Of a stretch of DNA of 9,290 nucleotides, positions 1 to 5,969 are shown one piece after another. The translations under genes were made by a program, and so were the position numbers. Position 1 is the first letter of the stretch; each line of letters starts with the position of its first letter. A model generated the notes under the pieces. That model saw only the letters and a list, made by a program, of their open reading frames with translations, ran no database searches and was not told where the DNA came from. The DNA is from JALZBN01 sp035525375 (GTDB taxonomy: Bacteria > Actinomycetota > Acidimicrobiia > Acidimicrobiales > AC-14). The stretch spans positions 1 to 9,290 of the forward strand of contig DATLEI010000123.1 of NCBI GenBank assembly GCA_035525375.1, read 5' to 3'.

Positions 1-1732
1 CGATGACCAGTGACGTGCGGCCGGCGAGGGCTTCTGCAAGGGCTTGCTGTACGAGCAGCTCGGTTTCCGAGTCGAGGTGCGCCGTCGCCTCGTCCAGAAT
101 CACAATCGACGGGCTCTTGAGCAGCACCCGCGCCAGCGCCAGCCGCTGCTTCTCGCCTCCCGACAACCGGTACCCCCGCTCGCCGACCAGGGTGTCGTAG
201 CCATCGGGCAAGCTGTCGATGAGGGTGTGGATCCGAGCGGCCCGGCACGCCTCGACCAGATCAGCGTCGGTCGCCTCCGGTCGGGCATAGCGAAGGTTGA
301 CCGCGATGGAGTCGTGGAACATGTGCGGGTCCTGGGTCACCATGCCGATGGCGGCGTTGAGGCTCTCGGCCGTCAGGTCACGCACAGCGTGCCCGTCGAT
401 GCGAACCGCGCCCTCGGTGGCGTCGTAGAGACGGGGCACGAGGTGACACAGCGTCGTCTTGCCCGCGCCGGTCGGGCCGACCAACGCCACCATCTGGCCC
501 GGCTCGGCCGTGAACGAGATCCCCCGCAGGATGGGCGCCGACGGCTTGTCGCTCAACGGCGCGTTGACATCGGCCTCCAGTGACGCGATCGACACCGACG
601 CCGGCGCCGGGTATCGGAACCAGACATCGTCGACCTCGATCCTGCCCTTCGGTTCGACCAGGTCGTACGCGCCGGGGCGATCATCGATCAACCGGGTCGC
701 ATCCAGCACCTCGAAGACCCGCCCAAAAGAGACCAGCGCGGTCATGATGTCGACCTGGGCGTTGGTGAGCAGCGTCAGCGGTGAGTAGATCCGGGCGACG
801 TATACCGCCAGGGCGGTCAATGTTCCCAGTGTCAGCGCACCCTCGACGACCATCCGGGTACCCAGCCAGTAGATGAGCACGGTGCCGACGGCTCCCAACA
901 GGCCGAGCACGGCAAAGAACACCCGTCCGTAGAAGGCGGTCTTGATGCCGATGTCACGCACCTTGGCCGCCTTGTCGGAAAACTCCTCCGCCTCCCGCTT
1001 CGGCCGGCCGAACAGCTTGACGAGCAGCGCACCCGAGACGTTGAAGCGCTCGGCCATCATCGCGTTCATCTGGGCATCGAGGCCGAACGACTGCTTGGTC
1101 AGGCGCTGCATGCGGCGTCCGACTCGCTTGGCGGGCAGCATGAAGGCGGGCACGACGACGAGAGCCAGCAACGTCAACCGCCACTCCAGCCCGATCATCA
1201 CGACGAGTGTCACGACCACGTTGATGAGGTTCTGCACGACGCTGCCCATCGTGCCGGTGAAGGCCTGCTGGGCGCCGAGGACATCGTTGTTCATGCGGCT
1301 GATCAGCGCGCCGGTCTGCGTGCGGGTGAAGAAGGCCAGCGGCATGCGCTGGACGTGGTCGTACAGGGCGGACCGCAGGTCGAAGATGAGGCCTTCGCCG
1401 ATGCGCGCCGCCAGCCAGCGCTGCACGATGTTGATGATGGCGTCGCCCAAGGCCAAGGACATGGCAAGGATGGCGAGCCAGGTCAGCCCTCCGAGGTCGC
1501 GCCGGGGTGTGGCGTGGTCGTCGATCATGGCCCGGAAGACGAGCGGCGGCAGGATTCCGACAATTGCGCCCAGCAGGATCGTCCCGAGGAACACGGCAAG
1601 CAACCAGCGGTAGGGACGGGCGAACGCCCAAACCCGCTTGGCCACCGGGCGCTCGACTGTGGACGAGTTGGCGATGAAGTCGGGGTCGCGCCACAGCTGG
1701 GTGTGCCACCCGTGCCCGACGCCTCTCATCAT
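1..1732 (-). CDS. ABC exporter half-transporter, fused permease and ATPase (C-terminus off the left edge)
   Basis: Multidrug/lipid-type ABC exporter subunit of the MsbA/ABCB fold, expected to work as a dimer in the cytoplasmic membrane; the substrate cannot be told from sequence. The 577 visible residues hold an N-terminal membrane domain with about six helices (near 42-64, 82-103, 165-183, 184-205, 270-291 and 298-320), then a nucleotide-binding domain. That domain has an aromatic A-loop in VWFRYP (about 370-375), Walker A GPTGAGKTT (419-427), signature LSGGEKQ (523-529) and Walker B ending in D547 E548 (ILDEATAHLDSE). The H-loop histidine should be residue 579, just past the edge, so only a short tail is missing. 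About 25 extra residues separate the A-loop strand from the strand leading into Walker A. The frame is uninterrupted. ATG at 1732 is chosen because a TACCCT box lies 7 bases before it; a second ATG follows directly. It is divergent from the zinc-ribbon gene. Confidence 0.95.
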   Translation of the reverse strand, partial: MMRGVGHGWHTQLWRDPDFIANSSTVERPVAKRVWAFARPYRWLLAVFLGTILLGAIVGILPPLVFRAMIDDHATPRRDLGGLTWLAILAMSLALGDAIINIVQRWLAARIGEGLIFDLRSALYDHVQRMPLAFFTRTQTGALISRMNNDVLGAQQAFTGTMGSVVQNLINVVVTLVVMIGLEWRLTLLALVVVPAFMLPAKRVGRRMQRLTKQSFGLDAQMNAMMAERFNVSGALLVKLFGRPKREAEEFSDKAAKVRDIGIKTAFYGRVFFAVLGLLGAVGTVLIYWLGTRMVVEGALTLGTLTALAVYVARIYSPLTLLTNAQVDIMTALVSFGRVFEVLDATRLIDDRPGAYDLVEPKGRIEVDDVWFRYPAPASVSIASLEADVNAPLSDKPSAPILRGISFTAEPGQMVALVGPTGAGKTTLCHLVPRLYDATEGAVRIDGHAVRDLTAESLNAAIGMVTQDPHMFHDSIAVNLRYARPEATDADLVEACRAARIHTLIDSLPDGYDTLVGERGYRLSGGEKQRLALARVLLKSPSIVILDEATAHLDSETELLVQQALAEALAGRTSLVI

Positions 1733-1739
1733 GACGACG

Positions 1740-1745
1740 AGGGTA
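1740..1745 (-). promoter_or_regulatory. Candidate -10 box (TACCCT) of a leaderless ABC exporter transcript
   Basis: On the minus strand TACCCT fits the actinobacterial -10 consensus TAnnnT and is followed by 7 bases and then the ATG at 1732, so transcription would begin at or within a base of the start codon. No -35 element resembling TTGACA is visible, and no purine-rich Shine-Dalgarno sequence lies in the usual place. The motif match is seen; promoter activity is inferred. Confidence 0.5.
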
Positions 1746-1773
1746 CGTCGCCTGCCGAGGCTACTCGCGGGCC

Positions 1774-1779
1774 TACAGT
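1774..1779 (+). promoter_or_regulatory. Candidate -10 box (TACAGT) of a leaderless transcript for the zinc-ribbon/DUF4328 gene
   Basis: TACAGT matches TAnnnT and ends 6 bases before the GTG at 1786, which would place the transcription start on the G of the start codon. There is no Shine-Dalgarno sequence. The box faces away from the ABC exporter -10 box 28 bases to the left, so the upstream polymerase contact zones of the two promoters would overlap in this 53-base spacer. Promoter function is inferred from position and motif only. Confidence 0.5.
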
Positions 1780-1785
1780 CGCGCC

Positions 1786-3084
1786 GTGGTTACGTGCCCC
1801 CAATGCTCCACGCCCGCGCCCAACGCCGAATCACGCTTCTGCGACCGCTGCGGCTCAGCGCTCCCCGCGGCAACGCACCCCACGGCCGCGCCAACGCTCA
1901 ACTGTGAGGTGTGCGGCCGGCCCTACAAGACCGAGCGGGGCCGGCGCGCCCACATGACCTCGGTGCATGCGCCTGCGGAGGCTCCCCCGGCCGAGCACGA
2001 ACAGGCGCCGTGGCAGGCCTACGGCTCGGCTGACGCAGCCGACATTCGCACGCCGTGGCTCCCCCCGCCGGTGCAGGAGCCCCCCCGAGCAGTCCCCGGC
2101 GCGACGAGCGCCGACCTGCCGACCGAGGCGACGCCCGCCCCGCCGCCCTCACCACCGCCGCCAGCCGAGCCCTTCCGCTGGTCCCGCCCTGCGGCTGACA
2201 CCACCGAGACCGGACAGCCCGCAGCGCCTCCGCCGCAGTACCCCAACACCTCCCAGTACGCCTCCGGGCAGTACCCGCCGCCCAGTGCCGGGCACGGCCC
2301 GACGGCGGCAGCACCGCCGGCGCCCACAGGAGGTCCGTCGCACCGGCCGCCGTTCCGCACCCTCAAGGAACTGGCGGGGATGATCCGCCTCCTCTTCCTT
2401 CTCGAAGTCCTCGCCCTCCTGGTCGGAGCCGGCGCCAACATCTATCTCGGCCTCACCGTGCCCCCTCCGCTCGACAACTTCGACCTGTTCCGGAACATCG
2501 ACGAGAAGCAATGGATCGCGTGGGCCGCCGCAGCCGTTTTCGTCGTCGGCGCATATCTCGTGATCGTCTTCTGGCTCTACCGGGCCTACAAGAACCAGTT
2601 AGCCCTCGGCGCCGCCACGACCCGCCTGCCCCCGGTGCTCGTTGCTCTGCTGTGCTTCGTCCCAATCGTAAACCTGGTGATCATGACCATCGCGCTGCGA
2701 GAGATCTGGCGCAGTGCCGACCTTCAACGCAACGAGTGGGCGGCGGTGTCCCGGCGTTCGAGCGTCCCGAGCAGCCTCAACGTCGTCTGGATCGGCCCGG
2801 TTCTGGCCGCCGTCGCGTGGGTCGTGTTCGCGGTCGTCGTCAACGACCGCATCGGGTCCGATGGCGTGACGAGCGTTGACGACGCGAAGGTCCTTTACTT
2901 CGCTCGCGCCGTGCTGTTGTTCGAACTCCTCTGGGTCTCCCTCGCCATCCGGCGCGTCTTCGGCACCGTCACCGAGCAGCAGGAACGGGCCCAGTGGCAC
3001 TACCAGTTGGGCCAAGGTCCTGGGGGCCCGCCGCCACCGCCGGCCAACGCCCCGACGGCGGCGTATCCGACAGTCCCCTCTTGA
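1786..3084 (+). CDS. Zinc-ribbon, C2H2-finger-like, DUF4328-like multispanning membrane protein
   Basis: Function unknown; 432 residues. The N-terminus is a Cys4 zinc ribbon (C4, C7, C19, C22: CPQC then CDRC). It is followed by a C2H2-like finger, C40-x2-C43-x12-H56-x4-H61, with Y47 at the usual aromatic position but R53 where a hydrophobic core residue is normal. Residues about 62-190 form a Pro/Ala-rich, probably disordered linker with repeated QY pairs (151, 157, 162). The membrane domain has about five hydrophobic segments (near 199-223, 244-265, 283-304, 333-352 and 369-388). Segment 2 leads into FWLYRAYKNQLALGA and segment 3 contains CFVPIVNLV followed by REIWRS, which resemble the conserved core of DUF4328 as I remember it. 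The tail is Gly/Pro-rich. The GTG start follows a -10-like TACAGT by 6 bases and begins directly at the zinc ribbon. Its stop overlaps the lgt start, implying cotranscription. The domain family is fairly likely; no activity should be assumed. Confidence 0.85.
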   Translation: MVTCPQCSTPAPNAESRFCDRCGSALPAATHPTAAPTLNCEVCGRPYKTERGRRAHMTSVHAPAEAPPAEHEQAPWQAYGSADAADIRTPWLPPPVQEPPRAVPGATSADLPTEATPAPPPSPPPPAEPFRWSRPAADTTETGQPAAPPPQYPNTSQYASGQYPPPSAGHGPTAAAPPAPTGGPSHRPPFRTLKELAGMIRLLFLLEVLALLVGAGANIYLGLTVPPPLDNFDLFRNIDEKQWIAWAAAAVFVVGAYLVIVFWLYRAYKNQLALGAATTRLPPVLVALLCFVPIVNLVIMTIALREIWRSADLQRNEWAAVSRRSSVPSSLNVVWIGPVLAAVAWVVFAVVVNDRIGSDGVTSVDDAKVLYFARAVLLFELLWVSLAIRRVFGTVTEQQERAQWHYQLGQGPGGPPPPPANAPTAAYPTVPS

Positions 3085-3953
3085 ACCTGCTCCTCTCGAT
3101 TCCCAGCCCCTCGCGCGGTGTCCTGTACCTGGGGCCGATCCCGATCCGCGCTTATGCGCTGTGCATCCTCCTCGGCGTCCTCGCTGCCATTTGGCTCGCC
3201 CGCAAGCGCTGGGCCGCCATGGGCTTCGACCCGAAGCAGATTTCCGACATTGCGGTGTGGGCGGTGCCGGCGGGCCTTATTGGCGCCCGGCTCTATCACG
3301 TCGTCACCGACTACCAGAGGTACACCGACGATCCTGTCGCGGCCTTACGGATCTGGGATGGGGGCCTCGGCATCTGGGGCGGCGTCGCCTTGGGAGCAGC
3401 GGTCGGGCTGGTCGTGGCCCGCCGGTGGGGGATGAATCTGCCGCTCTTGCTCGACGCCGTCGCCCCTGCCATCCCCCTGGCGCAAGCCATCGGACGCTTC
3501 GGCAACTACTTCAACCAGGAACTGTTCGGTCGCCCCACCTCGCTGCCCTGGGCACTGAAGATCGACTTCGCCCACCGGCCGGCCGGCTACACCGAGGCAT
3601 CGACCTTCCATCCGACGTTCTTGTACGAGTCGTTGTGGTGCCTCGCCGTCGTTGGCCTCGTTCTTTTGGTCGACCGCAAGGGCTGGCTGGCGCCGGGCCG
3701 ATTGTTCGCGCTGTACGTTGCCGCCTACTCGTTTGGTCGATTCTGGTTCGAAGCGCTCCGCATTGATCCGGCCCACGAGATCCTTGGCCTTCGCCTCAAC
3801 GACTGGGTCAGCCTCCTACTGTTCAGTGGCGCTGCGATCATCGTGCTGATCGGCTGGCGACCCGGTGGGTCAGCAGACGCCTCTGTCCCGCCGGCTCGTG
3901 GTTTAGACGGACCCGAGCAACTCGAGACGCCGGTCAAAGAGGCGCTCGAATAA
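3081..3953 (+). CDS. lgt: Prolipoprotein diacylglyceryl transferase
   Basis: Lgt transfers diacylglycerol from phosphatidylglycerol to the lipobox cysteine of prolipoproteins, the first step of lipoprotein maturation, in the cytoplasmic membrane. The 290-residue product has the family layout. PIRAYALCILLGV (21-33) corresponds to the region of the essential tyrosine. DGGLGIWGG (93-101) follows; W99 is where the E. coli enzyme has the histidine of HGG, a change I recall in other actinobacteria. The signature GRFGNYFNQELFG (138-150) contains the conserved R139, N142, E147 and G150. FHPTFLYE (176-183) and FGRFWFEALR (218-227) complete the set. There are about seven hydrophobic segments. The chosen start is TTG 3081, which overlaps the upstream stop as TTGA and gives a normal N-terminus; an ATG at 2994 would add 29 low-complexity residues inside the previous gene. 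No Shine-Dalgarno sequence is seen, so translation probably depends on coupling. The last 51 bases overlap the 3' end of ppx. Confidence 0.95.
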   Translation: MNLLLSIPSPSRGVLYLGPIPIRAYALCILLGVLAAIWLARKRWAAMGFDPKQISDIAVWAVPAGLIGARLYHVVTDYQRYTDDPVAALRIWDGGLGIWGGVALGAAVGLVVARRWGMNLPLLLDAVAPAIPLAQAIGRFGNYFNQELFGRPTSLPWALKIDFAHRPAGYTEASTFHPTFLYESLWCLAVVGLVLLVDRKGWLAPGRLFALYVAAYSFGRFWFEALRIDPAHEILGLRLNDWVSLLLFSGAAIIVLIGWRPGGSADASVPPARGLDGPEQLETPVKEALE

Positions 3954-5438
3954 CTCCCGCTTGCGGCGCGCCCCCCAGAGGTCGACGTCGATGTCGCTCT
4001 CACCTGCGTGCACGAGCATTCGTACCTTTGATCCGTTGAGCTCCACGTCGACCCGCTCGACTCCTGACGATCGGCCCCGGTCGAGGCCGTCGGCCACCCG
4101 CAACAACGACGCCAGCTTGGCGACTCGGCCTTGACCCATCTCGTCGAGCGCGGCGTAGACCTCATGTGATCGCCGGGGGTCGCCACCCCGGTGGTAGCGC
4201 GCCAGCGCGGCCAGTTCGTTCACCTCGTCGGGAGCGAATCCCCGGAGGCGGCCATGCTGGATCAGGTACGCCGTGTGTTTGTGATGACCCTCAGTCGACA
4301 CATGCTCGCCGATGTCGTGGAGCAGGCCGGCGCACTCGAGCACGTCTCGCTCCTTGGCACCGAGGCCGTGCAGGGGCATGGTCTTGTCGAACAAGTCGAC
4401 GGCGAGGCGGGCAACCTGGCGACCGTGACCTTCGTCCCAGTTGCACTCCCGCGCCAGGCGCAGCACCGACGACAGGCGGATGGCGCGGGGGTCGCTGCTC
4501 CAATCGGCGGGATCGTGTCGTTGGATGGCGTCGAGAACCATCCCCTCGCGCAAAGCCCACTCGCTGACCGTGAGCTCGTCGAAGCCGAACAGATCCATGG
4601 CGGTGTGGAGCAGCATCGACCCGGCCGGGATGATGTCGGCCCGGCGCGCGTCGAGCCCGGCCATTCGGGCTCGCGCGGCTGCGGTCGAAGACATGAGCTC
4701 GTCGTGCACGGCCTGGAACTCGTCGCGCCCGAACCGGAACTGGTTGAGCGACACGGGGATTCCGCCCGATTGCCGCGCCGCCACCATTCGGGCGATGGCA
4801 CAGAGCGTGCCGCTCGTGCCGACAGCCATCCGAGGTCCGTACGGTGCCGCGGCCTCGGCCAATGGTGCCAGGCCTGCGGTCAGGCGGTCTCGGAGCCGTC
4901 GGACGTCGTCTGCTGATGGCGGGTCGTCGCCCACCAGCTCAGCGGTCAAGCGTGCGACGCCGAGCTTGACGCTGTCGGCCCACTGAAGGCTGGAAGCGTC
5001 GCCCACCATCACCTCGACGCTGCCGCCCCCAACGTCGAAACAAAGCGCCGGGCCCGGGTCGATCACGACGCTGGCTCGAATGGCGCCGAAGATGAGGCGG
5101 GCCTCCTCGAGCCCTCCGATGACATGGACAGGCACGCCGGCCTCAGCCTCGATGGCGGCAACCACCGCGTCACCGTTCTCTGCTTCTCGGATGGCGCTGG
5201 TGGCACAAGCGACAGTCTCGTCGGCGCCAACCGAATCGACCAGAGTGCGGAAGCGGTGGACTGTGGCCACGGCGCGCGCCGCTACTGGCTCGGTGATGTG
5301 ACCGTTGCGAGCGACCGTGTCACCCAGACGCAGCATCTCCTTCTCCCGGACAAGCGAGGCAAAGGTGCCGTCGGGATGGGCGTCGACGACAAGCAGGTGA
5401 AACGAGTTGGTGCCCAGGTCGAGGGCGGCGATGCGCAT
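3903..5438 (-). CDS. ppx: Ppx/GppA family phosphatase, long form with C-terminal HD-like domain
   Basis: Exopolyphosphatase and/or pppGpp phosphohydrolase, cytosolic, releasing phosphate from polyP ends or pppGpp; sequence alone does not separate the two. The 511 residues begin with the ASKHA phosphate loop ALDLGTNSFHLLV (5-17). Next come ATSAIREAENG (79-89), the catalytic-acid segment GLEEARLI (109-116), the second phosphate loop DVGGGSVE (135-142) and GTSGT (207-211). The C-terminal third is HD-like: LLHDIGEH (372-379, H374/D375), then HHKH (385-388) and RYHRG (414-418). The length matches the E. coli enzyme (about 513 residues) rather than the roughly 310-345-residue actinobacterial Ppx proteins I know from mycobacteria and corynebacteria. 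It is last in the polyP gene run, 20 bases after the sixA-like stop. ATG 5438 lies 5 bases after a TACCTT box and gives the expected N-terminus. The 3' end runs 51 bases into lgt. Confidence 0.93.
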   Translation of the reverse strand: MRIAALDLGTNSFHLLVVDAHPDGTFASLVREKEMLRLGDTVARNGHITEPVAARAVATVHRFRTLVDSVGADETVACATSAIREAENGDAVVAAIEAEAGVPVHVIGGLEEARLIFGAIRASVVIDPGPALCFDVGGGSVEVMVGDASSLQWADSVKLGVARLTAELVGDDPPSADDVRRLRDRLTAGLAPLAEAAAPYGPRMAVGTSGTLCAIARMVAARQSGGIPVSLNQFRFGRDEFQAVHDELMSSTAAARARMAGLDARRADIIPAGSMLLHTAMDLFGFDELTVSEWALREGMVLDAIQRHDPADWSSDPRAIRLSSVLRLARECNWDEGHGRQVARLAVDLFDKTMPLHGLGAKERDVLECAGLLHDIGEHVSTEGHHKHTAYLIQHGRLRGFAPDEVNELAALARYHRGGDPRRSHEVYAALDEMGQGRVAKLASLLRVADGLDRGRSSGVERVDVELNGSKVRMLVHAGESDIDVDLWGARRKRELFERLFDRRLELLGSV

Positions 5439-5443
5439 GCGTG

Positions 5444-5449
5444 AAGGTA
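5444..5449 (-). promoter_or_regulatory. Candidate internal -10 box (TACCTT) for leaderless ppx
   Basis: TACCTT fits TAnnnT and ends 5 bases before the ppx ATG, in the 20-base gap after the sixA-like stop codon. If active it would give ppx its own leaderless transcript, separate from readthrough of the upstream polyP genes. No -35 element is apparent. The motif is seen; the function is inferred. Confidence 0.4.
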
Positions 5450-5458
5450 CCGGCCGGT

Positions 5459-5923
5459 CTACGCCGGCGGGGGGATGTAGTGCGCTTCCATGTACATTCC
5501 ATCTTCCCCCACCAGGTCCCAGGTCGAACCCTTCGCACAGGGGATGTCGCGAGGGACCTTCACGGGGTCGTCGCTCGCCAGACCTTCGAGAATCTTGGGG
5601 ATCACGTCGCCGTGGCTGCAGACCACGGCATCGACATGGCCAAGGTTGCGCACGAGGGCTAAGACGTCCTTCGTCCTCGCTCCCTCGCCGAGAGCCTCAC
5701 CCAATTCGACCTCGAGCCCGAGCTTGTCAGCGAGGGGCTGGACAGTCTCGATGCAGCGGACGAAAGGACTCGACAGCACTCGCTCGACGTTGCGCTCGGC
5801 AAGCTCCTGCAGGATGCCATCGGCCTGGTGTTTGCCCTTGGTGCTCAACGGGCGGAGGTGGTCGGGGCCGTCCCATTCGTGGCGGCTCCCGGCTTTGGCA
5901 TGGCGCACGACGTACAAGTGCAT
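5459..5923 (-). CDS. Histidine phosphatase family protein, SixA-like / MutT1 C-terminal-domain-like
   Basis: Small (154 residues) phosphatase of the RHG superfamily, which works through a phosphohistidine intermediate. Visible active-site elements are VVRHAKAG (5-12; R7 and nucleophile H8), SSPFVRCIET (51-60; R56), acidic residues near 77-80, and CSHGD (102-106; second histidine H104). The segment RPLSTKG (24-30) is typical of the SixA-type subgroup. The motifs VIPKILEGL and KGSTWDL near the C-terminus resemble, from memory, the histidine phosphatase half of mycobacterial MutT1, which converts 8-oxo-dGDP to 8-oxo-dGMP there. The gene follows the Nudix gene by 46 bases, so this may be the second half of a split MutT1 system. 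A SixA phosphohistidine phosphatase role is the alternative, though no histidine kinase is nearby. The ATG lies 5 bases after a TATCCT box and gives the standard RHG N-terminus. Confidence 0.9.
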   Translation of the reverse strand: MHLYVVRHAKAGSRHEWDGPDHLRPLSTKGKHQADGILQELAERNVERVLSSPFVRCIETVQPLADKLGLEVELGEALGEGARTKDVLALVRNLGHVDAVVCSHGDVIPKILEGLASDDPVKVPRDIPCAKGSTWDLVGEDGMYMEAHYIPPPA

Positions 5924-5928
5924 GGCAC

Positions 5929-5934
5929 AGGATA
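5929..5934 (-). promoter_or_regulatory. Candidate internal -10 box (TATCCT) for the leaderless histidine phosphatase gene
   Basis: TATCCT is a strong match to TAnnnT and lies 5 bases before the ATG at 5923, within the 46-base gap after the Nudix gene. The gap is long for this otherwise tightly packed run, leaving room for a promoter. An inverted repeat sits just upstream of the box, in the -10/-35 spacer position. No TTGACA-like -35 element is visible. Function is inferred. Confidence 0.5.
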
Positions 5935-5937
5935 AAT

Positions 5938-5954
5938 CCCTCTCGCTCAGAGGG
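5938..5954 (-). repeat. 17-base inverted repeat between the Nudix and histidine phosphatase genes
   Basis: A perfect six-base inverted repeat with a five-base loop: CCCTCT, loop GAGCG, AGAGGG (minus strand), followed by ATTTAT. In RNA it would form a short, G+C-rich hairpin. Two readings are possible: a weak terminator or processing hairpin after the Nudix gene, or an operator in the spacer of the promoter whose -10 box begins 3 bases downstream. The downstream sequence has only three T in a row, which is poor for a classic intrinsic terminator. Confidence 0.5.
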
Positions 5955-5969
5955 CTGCTCGGGCCCGGG

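Noticed and set aside
44..583. 179-residue plus-strand open frame opposite the ABC ATPase domain
   Set aside because: Antisense shadow of the strongly conserved Walker A and signature region; the composition is Arg/Val/Gly-rich without motifs.
954..1709. 251-residue minus-strand frame inside the ABC exporter gene
   Set aside because: It is an alternate frame of the exporter, rich in Arg/Ala/Pro/His with no domain; the true frame through this stretch encodes continuous membrane helices linked to the Walker motifs.
1750..1761. Small inverted repeat (GCCT/AGGC) in the divergent spacer as a shared operator
   Set aside because: Four-base arms are expected by chance in G+C-rich DNA; nothing else supports a binding site.
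2090..2350. CCG-rich near-repeats in the zinc-ribbon gene as a DNA repeat element
   Set aside because: The repetition is explained by in-frame Pro/Ala-rich coding of a linker; unit length and spacing are irregular.
2994..3080. ATG at 2994 as the lgt start
   Set aside because: It would add 29 residues without family resemblance, encoded within the Gly/Pro-rich tail of the upstream gene; TTG 3081 gives the normal Lgt length and a TTGA coupling junction.
4191..4916. 241-residue plus-strand open frame opposite ppx
   Set aside because: Antisense of conserved Ppx/GppA coding sequence with no domain of its own.
5938..5954. Intrinsic terminator ending the operon after the Nudix gene
   Set aside because: The stem is only six pairs and is followed by ATTTAT rather than a U-tract, so a strong terminator is not supported; it is listed as an inverted repeat only.
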